Of a stretch of 64,000 nucleotides of DNA, positions 1 through 9,787 are shown piece after piece. The number at the start of each line of letters is the position of its first letter. Positions within the stretch are counted from its first letter, which is position 1. The stretch comes from a bacterium D16-34 (GTDB lineage Bacteria > Actinomycetota > Coriobacteriia > Coriobacteriales > Eggerthellaceae): contig RAZB01000001.1 of assembly GCA_003612515.1 (NCBI GenBank), positions 531,265 through 595,264 on the forward strand, in the 5' to 3' direction. The translations under genes were made by a program, and so were the position numbers. The notes beneath the pieces were generated by a model. That model did not search any database. It saw nothing but the letters and a program-made list of their open reading frames with translations, and was not told where the DNA came from.

Positions 1-3000
1 GCGGTTGGCACGCGCTTGATTAAGCCGACGCCGTACTTGTGGTCAAAAGATCCGCTGTCAGGTCCTGCAACTGACACCGGTGTGTGGGATAACGACTTAC
101 GTAGTGCTGGCGGTATTGGCGAAACCTATCCGTTCGAGGCTGTTGTTCCTGTTGACGCAGACGGTCATGCCGTATACGAGCAGGGCGAAGAGTGGCGTGG
201 CTACAAGGTATATCGCAAGCTGGCACTTGGCTATGTTGATGGTACGAAGGGCTATCTGGGCAACTATGTCTGGAACGACCTGAACTACAACGGCGTGCAA
301 GATCTGCTTGAGCCGGGCATCGAAGGCGTAACGGTAACCTTGGAGCAGTACTGGTGGAATCCGAAGGCTGGCACCTCAGGTGCTTGGCAGTTAGTGCCCG
401 ACCAAGAGTACTTGACGCAAACCACCAACAATGCAGGTCAGTATGTATTTAAGGGCTTGCGCACCTACGTGCCTGATCCATTGGATCCGGATCCGAATAA
501 GCTTGATGAGGACAAAGAGAAGTTCATCGCTGGATATAGGTTGCGTATTGACCGAAAGACCTTAGCTGGCTTGACAACCACGTGGGGAACAACCTTGCGC
601 AACTCTGCCTATGACGCAGACGGTGCAGATGATGAAAATGACTCTGACCTTCGCTCCTCTGAGTTGGTAGGCCCGTCAACGGTGACACCTGGTGCAACTG
701 AGTTCACCCATTACTTCAACGAGGCAAATGCTGGCTTGAAGGCTGACTTGGATACGGGCATCGGTCCGAACTCCATGATCGTGCTTGCAGGACCGGCAAC
801 TGAAGATTCGCAAGCTAACGACTTAAAGACCATCAGGATCTCGCCGGCCGTGAGTTACACCTACGACCTCAACAACGCTCAGCGTTATGAGATGTGGGAC
901 GCTGGATTGGTTGAGGTGCCAGAGGCTGAGGTTACGGGCCGTGTTTGGCATGACGCCAACTACGATGGCTTGCAAGCAACTGAAGAAGTAACTGACGAAG
1001 AGTCCGGCGAAACCTCTGAGGTTTGGGCTGCAAGCGAACCGGGTATGCCTGGTGAGTGTGTGATCATGACGCAGTGGTACTTCAACCCTGATGAAGTGAA
1101 TACTGATGGTAGCCATTGGTTCCAAAACACCAGCTTTGGTGCAGACCTTCGTACGTCTGGCAAAGTGCCTGATAGCTACATTGCAGGTGACGGCAGTGCG
1201 GTTGATCCGCTGCTCGTTGCTGGCGAAGTTGGCGTGCTGACCGACGAGGATGGTGTCTATAGCTTCAAGAATTTGCCGACGGCATATACCAGCGATGAGG
1301 GCGCACAGTATCTGGCAGCCTATCGTGTTCGCTTGGCAAATATCCATGTTGATCTTGCCGCTGACACCGGTGCCGATGAAGACGTTCATTGGCTCTTAAC
1401 GCGCAGCCATGTAACAGGCGAAGACGGCGTTGAGGCTTCATTGGCTATCGACTCTGATGTGCTAGACAACGACACGCTTGCCTTGGTGAACGCTGATTAT
1501 GTTGGCAAGGCTGGTGTCAACCGTCCGATTGATGGTCAGATTATTCTGGCAGCAAAGGCAAAGACGCTTCGCGCTGATCAAGTATCGCAAGTTGACGTGC
1601 CATCGCCTCAGGCAATGCCTACCGATGCCTCTGGTGCTACGGTTACCTATGACTGGCTGACTGTTCGCAACTTAGATGCTGAAGGCAATGCTGTCGTTGC
1701 TGGCGGCGACGCAGGTCAGCTGCCTCCGCCACGAAATAGCATCGTTGGTGTTATTTGGAACGACGTAAACAACGATGGTATTCAGGATAAGGACGAAAAC
1801 GGTAAGCCTATCGCTCCTGAGCTGGGCATTAACGGTCTGCGCGTAACGCTTGAGCGTTATGTTCCCGATCCAAATGATGAAGACGGCGACGGCGACGGTT
1901 GGAAGCGTGACCCGGATTGGTATACCGACTGGACGAACGATCCTAACTATGACCCGGCAACCGACCCGGCAGATCCGTGGGAGGCTTACGAGCAGAATTC
2001 GCAGAAGGGTATTGGTAGCGACCGCGCAGGTCACAGCCAAGAAACGCATCAAGACAACAATGCTGATGACATTTGGGTCAATGGTGTGTACCGCTTCGAC
2101 GATCTGCCTTCGCAGCACATTGACGAAACAACCGGTGAGCCGATTGTATATGCCTACCGTGTACGCATTACGGCAAGCGATGACATTCGTCGTACCTACC
2201 TGATTGCTAAGTATCAGCAGGGTAGTGAGTGGAAAGACGACTCCGACCTTCGCTATGTTGACGCATACCTCATGAATGTTGATGAGGGTCGCGAATACGA
2301 CGTACTGTTGGATGAAGCCACGGAAAGCTCATTTGATGCAAATGTCGTAGAGTTTGCACCGTCGAATAACCCGAACCAAACCGGTTCAACTGTCGGTCAG
2401 CGCTTCAACACGGTTGCTCTTCAGGCACAAGCGCTGATGGGTCGTGCAGCCGCGCTTGATTATGAGTACGACTTAGGTGCTGGTAACGATCGCGCATGGA
2501 ATGACGGTGGTGCACTTGAGCCGCCAACCGCTCGCTTGGGTGGCTATGTCTGGCGCGACGATGACTATGACGGCATCATGGACGAAGGCGAAGATGGTCT
2601 CGCGAATGTGAAGGTTCGCATCCAGCGTTGGTTCTATGAAGACGGCGCATGGGTACGCGGTGGCTCTGATGAAGTGATGACTGACGAAAATGGTTATTAC
2701 GAGCGCATTGAGCCTACGGTGGTGCGTGGCGCAACCGATGTAAACATCACGTGTCTAGCGGGCTACACCATTGAGGTTGTACATGACGAGGCCGATGGTG
2801 GTGTGGGCGATGTTCCACCGACGCAGTACGAGCAAACTGACAAAGACAACCCAGAGGCAGATGCTGATGAGGTGAACTCAAAGGTATTGCGTATGTCCAG
2901 CAATCCGAATGGTCTGTACACTGACGGCGATCATGCAGTTCGCTGGTCGGCAGAAAACTCGGTTGGCACTAATGGCATACGTACGCTGGATGGCCGCATT

Positions 3001-6000
3001 GTTTTGGCAGGCATTGCCGATAAGGATACGCCGAGCCAGTACTCGATTCGCGGCTTCGACGTAACAGAGAGTGCTGATGAAGTTCGCATGCATGCTGGCT
3101 TTGGGCCGTTCCACAATTCAGACATCGTTGGTGTGGTCTGGAACGACGCTGATTACGATGGCATTCGTGAGCATGTGACCTCGCTTGATGGGGAAGGCGA
3201 AGTGACACCTGATCCTCAAGGCAAGGAAAAGGGTATTGCTGGCATTCGTGTTGCGTTGACGCAGTACCACTTGCTTGATGGCCAGTGGGTACAAAACCTT
3301 GACTTTGGCAGCGGTCAGACGCCTGATGAGGGTGTTGAACCTTCATCAATGATCGTGACGTCAAATGCTGATGGTATATATAGGTTTACCGATCTGCCTG
3401 GCTATGTTCAGATTGGCGTAGATGATTACAGCATCGTGGCATATCGCGTGCGTTTGCTGGATTCGCCGGTTGGCGCGGTTGTAACCAAGCATCATACGCA
3501 TACGGCCACTATCCGCACCGACTCTGACCTGGTCAGCGAGGATGACAACGGTGTTGAGTTTGCAATTGGTGAGCAGTATCAAGACACCTTTAATAACACC
3601 TTGCGCGATGATGGTTTCGTCATTTTGGCTCGCGAGAAGCATGAGACGCATCATTCGCTCTACGAGGTGAAATTCGGTGGCATTACCTATGACCCGATCG
3701 GCCCGGCATTTGAAGAGCGCGGCGGTGACGCAGGATTTAGGCTGCCGCCGGGAACGCATATTGCTGGTCGCGTTTGGAACGACAACAACGTAAACGGCAT
3801 CGAAGATGCTGGTGAAGCTGGTATTGGTGGCGTGAAAGTTGAGTTGACGCGCTACTGGTTCGATGGCGAGCTGGACGAGAATGGCAACCCGACGGGCACC
3901 GGTACGTGGATCTACGACGACGCATTTGTTGTCGAGGAGCCCATTGAGCCTGACCCATCTGAGCCTGTGGATCCGGACAATCCTGACGATCCGACAAACC
4001 CGGAGGATCCGGACAACCCATCTGAGCCGACGGATCCGGAGAACCCGGATACTCCTGGTGAGCCAACCGATCCCGAGAGTCCGGATACCCCGAGCGAGGG
4101 TGACGAAGGCGACGACGCCACCGGCGGAGAGGGTACTGAAGAAGGAGAAGACGAAGCAGGCGCTTCTGCTCTCGCTGACGAGGAAGGCGACGGATCAGAT
4201 TCTGCTGATTCGACCGACCCTGCTGATCCCGACAATGAGGGTGATGGCGGCGAAGGCGACGGCGGCGACGAAGGCGACCCGTCTGATCCTTCCAACCCGG
4301 ATGATCCGGATAGCCCAACAGATCCGGATAACCCAACGGAGCCGGATTACCCGACAGAGCCTACGCCCGACATGCGCGTTGTGCCAGTAAGCATGCTGAC
4401 GAACGCTGATGGCACCTATAGCTTCGACAATTTGGAAGCTACCAAGAAGATTACCGAAGAAGACGGCACTGAGCGCATCGTAGTCTATGGCTATCGCGTA
4501 AATATTCCGTCACTACCGGATGGCTATAGTGTCACCAAGCAAAACGTTGGGTCTGACGGCACCGTTGACTCCGACCTCAATGAAGAGACGACGCGTGTTG
4601 CGCCTGATAGCCCAACGAATGGCCTGATTGTATTGACGACAGTGGCACAGCCTGACGAGGACGAGAAGGTATTGGTACCCAACGGCCCTGGTGGCAAGAC
4701 GTGGTCTTTGGCAGGCTTGGTTTCAAGCGATGACAACGATGCTGGCTTAGTTCCTGAGCAGGCCATGGCAATTGATGGTCATGTGTGGAACGACCAAAAC
4801 AAGAATGGTTTGCAGGATGCCGAGGAAGCTCTGTTGCCAGGTATGAAGATTCGCCTGGAGCGCCAGGTTGTTTCTGAAGACTTGGATGCGTTGCAGTGGC
4901 TTGGATGGACATTGACTGATGGTGCATTTGGCAGCAATTTGGACAATGATGGCGAGCCGCTTGAGAAGGCGGAGCGCGTGGATCCGAATGCCCCGATTGT
5001 GAAACCTGAAGAGCCGAGCGATCCTGTTGATCCTGAGGATCCCGAGGATCCTGATAACCCGGATAATCCGGACAATCCAACAGAGCCCGAAGACCCGGAT
5101 AACCCTGGTGACCCAACAGATCCCGAAGATCCAGATAATCCTGGCGAAGGTGAGGGTGAAGGCGAAGATGGTGACGACACCACTGGCGATGACACCACTG
5201 GCGACATCACAGGTGGCGACGAGGCAGACCCGGCTGATCCTTCAGCACATGCCGATGGAGACGCTGAAGTAACCGAGCCTACTGATCCTACTGAGCCGTC
5301 TGAACCGACCGAGCCAACTGATCCGTCGACGCCCGAAGAGCCGACCGAGCCGATTGACCCGAATGAGCCTTCAGAGCCTGAGACTCCTGAAGAGCCGCCT
5401 GCACCGTTAGAGCGCTTGGAAGACGACGGCATCTTGCATACCGGCGACTGGGTTGAGGTTGCAAGCACCACGTCCGGACTCTTGGGTGACTATAGCTTTA
5501 CGGGCTTGCCGCTGGCAGACGATGAGGGTCATGCATATCGTTATCGTATTCGCATGGATAAGCCTGATGGAACCTACTATGTTCCGGTTTCAGTTGGCAG
5601 CGATGACAACCTTGACAACGACTGGGCACACCTCAATGTCTTAGGTGAAATCACGCCAGAGCAGTACGGCGTCACTCATGCGATGGATGCATGCTTGGTT
5701 CGCGGCAAAGAACCGAATGCTTACGGTCAGGTATTCTCTATTAGCGCTCCTCAGAACTGGACGCGCGAAATGGGTCGTGCTGTTGACCTGGGTCTTGCTT
5801 ATCCTGATCCGGATGAACCTGATCCAGAGATTCCGCCGATCGATGAGCCGGAGCAACCTACGCCAAACGAACCTACTCCGCCGGTAATTGATGAGCCCAC
5901 GCCGGATGCTCCGCCGCAGTTGCTCTTGAAGATGCTGCCCAAGACCGGCGATCCGCTTTGGACCTTAAAGCTTATGCTTGGTCTGGTCGCACTGGTTGCA

Positions 6001-6069
6001 GGTGCCGTAGCGCTGATCGCATATCGTCGCAAGAAGCGTCGCGAAGAGGCAGAGGCTGAATGCATGTAG
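1..6069 (+). CDS. Giant SdrD-type B-repeat surface protein, LPXTG-anchored (5' end outside window)
   Basis: The frame is open from base 1, so the gene is cut by the window edge and the first TTG/ATG codons here are not real starts. The visible 2022 residues are built from seven SdrD_B-type (Cna-B-like) units. Each opens with a G-x-V/I-W-x-D-x-[ND]-x-[ND]-G signature, at about nt 253, 931, 1744, 2539, 3127, 3763 and 4774. Each continues through an F/L-x-N-L or similar segment to a Y-R-[VI] strand, as in Ca-binding fibrillar adhesins. Units six and seven carry long acidic Pro/Asp/Glu insertions. The C-terminus has a Pro-rich wall spacer, LPKTGD (nt 5935-5952), a hydrophobic helix and an RRKKRR tail, which is a classical sortase-A-type sorting signal. 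The protein should be covalently anchored to peptidoglycan and act in adhesion or colonisation; the ligand is unknown. No sortase gene is nearby. Confidence 0.93.
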   Translation, partial: AVGTRLIKPTPYLWSKDPLSGPATDTGVWDNDLRSAGGIGETYPFEAVVPVDADGHAVYEQGEEWRGYKVYRKLALGYVDGTKGYLGNYVWNDLNYNGVQDLLEPGIEGVTVTLEQYWWNPKAGTSGAWQLVPDQEYLTQTTNNAGQYVFKGLRTYVPDPLDPDPNKLDEDKEKFIAGYRLRIDRKTLAGLTTTWGTTLRNSAYDADGADDENDSDLRSSELVGPSTVTPGATEFTHYFNEANAGLKADLDTGIGPNSMIVLAGPATEDSQANDLKTIRISPAVSYTYDLNNAQRYEMWDAGLVEVPEAEVTGRVWHDANYDGLQATEEVTDEESGETSEVWAASEPGMPGECVIMTQWYFNPDEVNTDGSHWFQNTSFGADLRTSGKVPDSYIAGDGSAVDPLLVAGEVGVLTDEDGVYSFKNLPTAYTSDEGAQYLAAYRVRLANIHVDLAADTGADEDVHWLLTRSHVTGEDGVEASLAIDSDVLDNDTLALVNADYVGKAGVNRPIDGQIILAAKAKTLRADQVSQVDVPSPQAMPTDASGATVTYDWLTVRNLDAEGNAVVAGGDAGQLPPPRNSIVGVIWNDVNNDGIQDKDENGKPIAPELGINGLRVTLERYVPDPNDEDGDGDGWKRDPDWYTDWTNDPNYDPATDPADPWEAYEQNSQKGIGSDRAGHSQETHQDNNADDIWVNGVYRFDDLPSQHIDETTGEPIVYAYRVRITASDDIRRTYLIAKYQQGSEWKDDSDLRYVDAYLMNVDEGREYDVLLDEATESSFDANVVEFAPSNNPNQTGSTVGQRFNTVALQAQALMGRAAALDYEYDLGAGNDRAWNDGGALEPPTARLGGYVWRDDDYDGIMDEGEDGLANVKVRIQRWFYEDGAWVRGGSDEVMTDENGYYERIEPTVVRGATDVNITCLAGYTIEVVHDEADGGVGDVPPTQYEQTDKDNPEADADEVNSKVLRMSSNPNGLYTDGDHAVRWSAENSVGTNGIRTLDGRIVLAGIADKDTPSQYSIRGFDVTESADEVRMHAGFGPFHNSDIVGVVWNDADYDGIREHVTSLDGEGEVTPDPQGKEKGIAGIRVALTQYHLLDGQWVQNLDFGSGQTPDEGVEPSSMIVTSNADGIYRFTDLPGYVQIGVDDYSIVAYRVRLLDSPVGAVVTKHHTHTATIRTDSDLVSEDDNGVEFAIGEQYQDTFNNTLRDDGFVILAREKHETHHSLYEVKFGGITYDPIGPAFEERGGDAGFRLPPGTHIAGRVWNDNNVNGIEDAGEAGIGGVKVELTRYWFDGELDENGNPTGTGTWIYDDAFVVEEPIEPDPSEPVDPDNPDDPTNPEDPDNPSEPTDPENPDTPGEPTDPESPDTPSEGDEGDDATGGEGTEEGEDEAGASALADEEGDGSDSADSTDPADPDNEGDGGEGDGGDEGDPSDPSNPDDPDSPTDPDNPTEPDYPTEPTPDMRVVPVSMLTNADGTYSFDNLEATKKITEEDGTERIVVYGYRVNIPSLPDGYSVTKQNVGSDGTVDSDLNEETTRVAPDSPTNGLIVLTTVAQPDEDEKVLVPNGPGGKTWSLAGLVSSDDNDAGLVPEQAMAIDGHVWNDQNKNGLQDAEEALLPGMKIRLERQVVSEDLDALQWLGWTLTDGAFGSNLDNDGEPLEKAERVDPNAPIVKPEEPSDPVDPEDPEDPDNPDNPDNPTEPEDPDNPGDPTDPEDPDNPGEGEGEGEDGDDTTGDDTTGDITGGDEADPADPSAHADGDAEVTEPTDPTEPSEPTEPTDPSTPEEPTEPIDPNEPSEPETPEEPPAPLERLEDDGILHTGDWVEVASTTSGLLGDYSFTGLPLADDEGHAYRYRIRMDKPDGTYYVPVSVGSDDNLDNDWAHLNVLGEITPEQYGVTHAMDACLVRGKEPNAYGQVFSISAPQNWTREMGRAVDLGLAYPDPDEPDPEIPPIDEPEQPTPNEPTPPVIDEPTPDAPPQLLLKMLPKTGDPLWTLKLMLGLVALVAGAVALIAYRRKKRREEAEAECM
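3940..4370 (+). repeat. Asp/Pro/Glu-rich low-complexity insertion in B-repeat 6
   Basis: About 140 codons of DP, DNP, EPxD and Gly/Glu/Asp triplets interrupt the sixth B-type unit between its first strands and its conserved Y-S-F-D-N-L segment. At DNA level it is a run of GATCCGGA(C/T)AA(C/T)CC-like words. A matching insertion lies in unit seven (about nt 4990-5400), and similar words occur in another surface gene near nt 33190-33290. It probably forms an extended acidic stalk or loop. Confidence 0.85.
4990..5400 (+). repeat. Asp/Pro/Glu-rich low-complexity insertion in B-repeat 7
   Basis: This is a second acidic insertion (DPEDPxNP, GEGEGE, DDTTGDDTTG and EPTEPS-type runs), at the equivalent place in the seventh B-type unit before its conserved strand Y-S-F-T-G-L. 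Its DNA words are shared with the insertion in unit six, so slippage or recombination between the two is possible. Confidence 0.85.
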
Positions 6070-6162
6070 CCTCAGATGCTGATCAGCTGCAATGCTAATG
6101 GACAGCACTACGAGCAGCATCATGAGTTATTAGGCGACCTTATGCGAGCCTTGTAGTTTACG

Positions 6163-6197
6163 AAATCGGGTGTCACATCTGTGGCACCCGATTTTTG
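6163..6197 (+). terminator. Rho-independent terminator of the surface-protein gene
   Basis: A near-perfect stem starts AAATCGGGTGTCACA and pairs through a very short loop with TGTGGCACCCGATTT (15 pairs, one G-U). A T-run follows. It lies about 95 bp after the stop codon on the same strand. Confidence 0.9.
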
Positions 6198-6290
6198 TTT
6201 GGGGCTCAGCCGTGATACACCGTGATGCAGGTTCGCCGCCGTTGTTCAGAATGCTTACAACGATGAACTAAATTTCGAAGAAAAGTGGAG

Positions 6291-6419
6291 GTTTTGGCTG
6301 GAAAAAGTGCCCTCGTCGGTGAATCTGACGACAAAATGGCTTAAAAAGTGCCCTCGTCGGTGTTTTGGGCAGCAAAATCCTTCGAATTTCCCCGACTAGG
6401 GCACTTTTCCAACCAAAAC
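6291..6419 (+). repeat. Dispersed palindromic element, copy A
   Basis: This 129-bp unit has two direct copies of an arm resembling TTTTGGCTGGAAAAGTGCCC followed by TCGTCGG (6292-6319 and 6333-6360), then one inverted copy (6390-6419). The ends GTTTTGGYTGGAAAA / TTTTCCARCCAAAAC are terminal inverted repeats. A reverse-complement copy that aligns along the whole length is at 34304-34431. It encodes no protein. It may be a MITE- or REP-like element or a structured RNA; I do not recognise the family. Confidence 0.8.
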
Positions 6420-6603
6420 TTGGTTTTTTGCTATCGAAAATCACTTACACAAGACACTAACAGTTGCATGACCAAACAAAACAGAACACATCGCAAATTG
6501 TGTTGGTGACTATACTTGACCTCATACGTATAAAGCCAAAACGCATGAGGTCATGCGAGTAAATCCATGAGCAGAGATACCGCGAAATGAAAGCGTGCCA
6601 TAT
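6420..6603. other. Intergenic stretch without a gene
   Basis: AT-rich sequence between the dispersed element and the next gene. It probably holds that gene's promoter, but I cannot point to a convincing -35/-10 pair. I see no RNA gene or further repeat. The rest of the 6070-6603 gap is the terminator and element A. Confidence 0.5.
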
Positions 6604-7713
6604 ATGCAAACAAAAAATCCTTCAGCTGAACGCAAGCAACCAGAACACGACGTTTCTTTGCACAATCAATCGACTGCTTTGCATGACACTCCATCTCAGT
6701 TTTCAACAAAGCCAACGAAAGCGCCCAAAAAGCACAAAGCACTCCGTGTGTTTGGCATCGTGATCGCTGTCGTTGTTGCGCTTTTGATCTGCGTGGTTGC
6801 AGGTGTCAATATTTTTGTGCATACCACATATGCCTCGTTTTACGAAAAAGCTGAACCGCAGTTTCAGATTCCTGGTATCAACGAAGGCTTCATTCCCCAA
6901 GATCTTGACTATCTTGGCGAAGCAGATTCATGGTTGTTTAGCGGATATACCTCCGATGGCTCTCCTTCGGCGATTTATAGGCGGGCATCCGACGGAAGCG
7001 TTGATCGCATATTGGTGGATCTGCCCGATGAAACGGTTTACGACGGGCATGGATCAGGCATAACATCAGAAGGTAGTTTTGCATTTCTAACGTGCGAAGG
7101 CGGATACCTTGTTTTGCAAGCGTCCGATTTAGCGGCGGCGAAAGATGGGGATCATATCTCGGTAATTGACAAGGTGGATCTTGATTTTACGCCATCGTTT
7201 CTCAATATCGAAAACGGGTCGCTGTATGTAGGCAATTTCTACTATCCAGAAAAATATGAAACTCCCGACGAGCATCGAATTACTACGCCGGATGGAACGC
7301 TGAACCCTGCAGTTATTTATGTATACGAAAAAGATGCCGAGGCGCCTTACGGGTTTTCTCAGCAGGCAGCATGTGTTTACTCAATTCGCGATAAGGTGCA
7401 AGGCTGTGCACAAACCGCAGATAACAAGCTTGTTTTGTCGTGCTCGTATGGGTTGGCAACCTCGAATTTGACCGTGTATGACTTGGGAAAAATTGTCCAA
7501 GACGGAACATTTGAAGCGGATGGTCGCGAAGTGCCACTTTATGCGCTCGATTCGCGTAGTTTGGTGGAAAACCTTGATGCGCCGCCAATGTCTGAAGGTA
7601 TCGAAGGTCACGATGGTTTGATTTATACAACCGACGAGGCTGCTTCAAACAAATATATTTTCGGCAAGCTCTATGGAGCAGGGCAGGTGTATGCGCTCAA
7701 CCTCAACTCTTAA
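6604..7713 (+). CDS. Membrane-anchored extracytoplasmic protein of unknown function
   Basis: About 369 residues. A polar, Lys-rich cytoplasmic head of about 45 residues is followed by one transmembrane helix (FGIVIAVVVALLICVVAGV region). The remaining roughly 290-residue outer domain has alternating short beta-type segments such as GYTSDGSPSAIYRR and GSLYVGNFYY, suggestive of a beta-propeller fold. I recognise no catalytic motif. ATG 6604 is preferred over GTG 6595 because the only weak purine stretch (GAAAG) is about 10 nt upstream of the ATG. It is transcribed alone, between the surface-protein gene and the convergent flavoprotein gene. Confidence 0.75.
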   Translation: MQTKNPSAERKQPEHDVSLHNQSTALHDTPSQFSTKPTKAPKKHKALRVFGIVIAVVVALLICVVAGVNIFVHTTYASFYEKAEPQFQIPGINEGFIPQDLDYLGEADSWLFSGYTSDGSPSAIYRRASDGSVDRILVDLPDETVYDGHGSGITSEGSFAFLTCEGGYLVLQASDLAAAKDGDHISVIDKVDLDFTPSFLNIENGSLYVGNFYYPEKYETPDEHRITTPDGTLNPAVIYVYEKDAEAPYGFSQQAACVYSIRDKVQGCAQTADNKLVLSCSYGLATSNLTVYDLGKIVQDGTFEADGREVPLYALDSRSLVENLDAPPMSEGIEGHDGLIYTTDEAASNKYIFGKLYGAGQVYALNLNS

Positions 7714-7718
7714 TGCAA

Positions 7719-7749
7719 AGAAGCTGCACCCGATTTGGATGCAGCTTCT
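7719..7749. terminator. Stem-loop between convergent genes
   Basis: A perfect 10-bp stem AGAAGCTGCA / TGCAGCTTCT with an 11-nt loop begins six bases after the stop codon. There is no clear T-run on either strand, so termination efficiency is uncertain. Confidence 0.5.
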
Positions 7750-7809
7750 ATAGGGAGGGATGAGCGAATTGTCGGCTTGCGCAATCACGAGTTGCACGTC
7801 CGGCGAGAG

Positions 7810-7879
7810 GGACACACCCGGTCAGGGACGCAGGCTTGCCGATAGGTCACACCCGATCAGAGGCGCGCAAGCTTACCCG
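7810..7879. repeat. Two 35-bp imperfect tandem units abutting a stop codon
   Basis: Units 7810-7844 and 7845-7879 align in register (GG[AT]CACACCCG[GA]TCAG and then CGCA[AG]GCTT[GA]CC). The second ends on the base before the flavoprotein gene's stop codon (minus strand, 7880-7882). No coding function is seen. Confidence 0.7.
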
Positions 7880-9574
7880 TTAAGCATTAACGATGTTTTC
7901 GGCAGCAACATAACCCCAAGTCAAAGCTGAACCATGTGAGTTGCCGTTGATGAACACCGGATAGTCAACTGCATAACGACCACCAGAAGCGTTGCCTACA
8001 GCCCAAAGACCTGCGATGGGCTCGTCGTTTTCGTCGAGCACTTGTAGATCACCGTTGACCACCAAGCCAGTTGGAACTGCGAGCGTTGCCGGTCCGAAAC
8101 GAACAGCGGTAAATGGGCCTTCCTTGATCGGGTAGAGCAACTCAGCGCGCTTGTAGAACTTGGTGTCTTCGCCGCTTTCGCATGCTTGGTTATACTCGTC
8201 AATTTCAGCCTGCAGAACTGCAGCATCAACGCCCATAGCCTTTGCCAGCTCTTCAATCGTGTCGCACTCGAATGCATCTTTGCCGCCATCAACTGCGGTT
8301 TGTACAACACTTGCTACCGATACTGCCGGGATGATGCAGGTGTCAGGATCGGACTCTTCGCCATATACGCGAGCAAGCGTATCCCAGAACTGACCGCCAC
8401 CATATTGGTACGAGTCCTTGATGTCGCGCTTCCAGTTGGCATCAAAGATTGACCAGGCGAATTGGTCGTCGCCAGGCTGATTGAGAATGTTGATCGACTT
8501 TGCCTGAATCCAGCTATCCTCGTTCATAAAGCGCTTGCCCTGGCTGTTGACATGCAAGAAAGGACCGGCGAACTGGGTGTAAGCAATCAGGTGAATCATG
8601 GTCGGAGCAGCGCCTTCTTGCATGCGGCCACCAACCCACATGCCCATCTTTTGGCCGTCGCCGGTATTGGCGCCAGCCGGGGTGTACATGTTGACGTGCG
8701 GCTTGAGTGCCAGCTCATCGCCGTAAGCGCGAAGCATCTCTTCGTCGCCAGAAATGTCACCGGTTGCCAAAATGATGCCTTTGGTGCCTACGAACTTCTT
8801 GTAGCCATCGGCGTCTTTGGCGATGACCGCAGTTACGCGATCGTCGTCTTTGACCAGCTGCTCAGCTGGGCACTCAAAGCGATAGTCAGCACCATTTTCA
8901 ACTGACTTGCGATAAAGCACATACATCGGCGCAGTTTGATTATCGGTGTTGTCTTCCCATTCGCCAACAGCCAAATGCGTGCCAAGATGCTCGTAGGGAT
9001 TGCCCAGATAACGCGCACCCATGGGCAGCAGCGTGCACTCGCCGTCACTTTGCTCAACCATCCAGTCCAAAACTTCGCCCGAGCGCTCAAGGAACAGGCG
9101 AACCAGGTCATGGTTGATGCGGTTGCCGCACAAGCTTTGCCAATCGGCAGCAATAGCGGACTTGGGGTCTTGTTCGATGCCCATCTCTTCCATGGCCTTG
9201 GTCATATAGGCAGCGAAGTGCCCACCGCGAGAAGAGGGGATGTTGGCCTTCTCAAGCACCGTTACCGTTGCGCCCAACTCGGTTGCGCGGCATGCAGCAG
9301 AAACACCCGAAAGACCAGCGCCCACAACGATAATGTCAGACTCGACGGTCTCAACAATTTGGTCGTCGGCAATTGGCGCGGGCGGAGTATCCCAAGACCA
9401 TTGCGTGCCCGTGGTGGCAAGGTTATCTGAGCTTGTGCTCGTGTTGTTTGCGGCTTGAGTGTCTTGAGCTTCAGAAGCGCTTGGCGAACATGCTGTCATA
9501 GCTCCAATTGCAGCTAATGCGCTCGTTGCGGCAGCGCCGGTTAAAAATCCGCGGCGTGAAAGATTTCCAGACAT
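7880..9574 (-). CDS. Tat-exported FAD-dependent oxidoreductase (fumarate-reductase-like, atypical active site)
   Basis: 564 residues. The start at 9574 is chosen because GGGAGA lies just upstream and the protein then opens with a twin-arginine signal SRRGFLTG. A Cys at residue 29 (MTAC) could be a lipobox. The Rossmann motif GAGLSG at 85-90, the LEK segment and the C-terminal LWAVGNASGG place it in the FAD_binding_2 / flavocytochrome-c family. In fumarate reductases a HHTMGG-type His and the IHP and TRD motifs bind the substrate. Here the corresponding segments read LAVPTG and NEDSWI, so the substrate is probably not fumarate. There is no heme- or FMN-binding domain and no partner cytochrome nearby. 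The divergent LuxR-type gene at 9788 is its likely regulator. Role inferred: periplasmic-side reductase using an organic electron acceptor. Confidence 0.88.
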   Translation of the reverse strand: MSGNLSRRGFLTGAAATSALAAIGAMTACSPSASEAQDTQAANNTSTSSDNLATTGTQWSWDTPPAPIADDQIVETVESDIIVVGAGLSGVSAACRATELGATVTVLEKANIPSSRGGHFAAYMTKAMEEMGIEQDPKSAIAADWQSLCGNRINHDLVRLFLERSGEVLDWMVEQSDGECTLLPMGARYLGNPYEHLGTHLAVGEWEDNTDNQTAPMYVLYRKSVENGADYRFECPAEQLVKDDDRVTAVIAKDADGYKKFVGTKGIILATGDISGDEEMLRAYGDELALKPHVNMYTPAGANTGDGQKMGMWVGGRMQEGAAPTMIHLIAYTQFAGPFLHVNSQGKRFMNEDSWIQAKSINILNQPGDDQFAWSIFDANWKRDIKDSYQYGGGQFWDTLARVYGEESDPDTCIIPAVSVASVVQTAVDGGKDAFECDTIEELAKAMGVDAAVLQAEIDEYNQACESGEDTKFYKRAELLYPIKEGPFTAVRFGPATLAVPTGLVVNGDLQVLDENDEPIAGLWAVGNASGGRYAVDYPVFINGNSHGSALTWGYVAAENIVNA

Positions 9575-9787
9575 ACGTATTCTCCCTTCCATGGTTATGT
9601 CGTAAGTTGCAAACGCCCCCATTGCGTTTGTGGGAGTTATTCTGCGAAAATCCAGAAATGAAAACACCCGCTGAAAAGTTCCATATTTGCACGAAAAACC
9701 AAAATAGTACGAAAGGTGCTATATGGTTGTACCTCGTGTTTTGCGAAAATTAGATACGCTACTTACGGGGTAGTTTAGGAGGGAATT
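9575..9787. promoter_or_regulatory. Divergent promoter region of flavoprotein and LuxR-type regulator
   Basis: 213 bp separate two divergent starts and should contain both promoters and the regulator's operator. SD-like AGGAGGG lies at 9777-9783 for the + gene and GGGAGA for the - gene. A weak TTGTAC at 9727 is the best -35 guess for the + strand. I cannot define an operator. Confidence 0.55.

Noticed and set aside
4779..5471. Long Gly/Ser-rich open frame on the minus strand (230 codons), and similar antisense frames at 3737-4336 and 3912-4295
   Set aside because: They are mirror images of the Asp/Pro repeats of the surface protein: codon bias alone removes stop codons. No ribosome site or protein motif is present.
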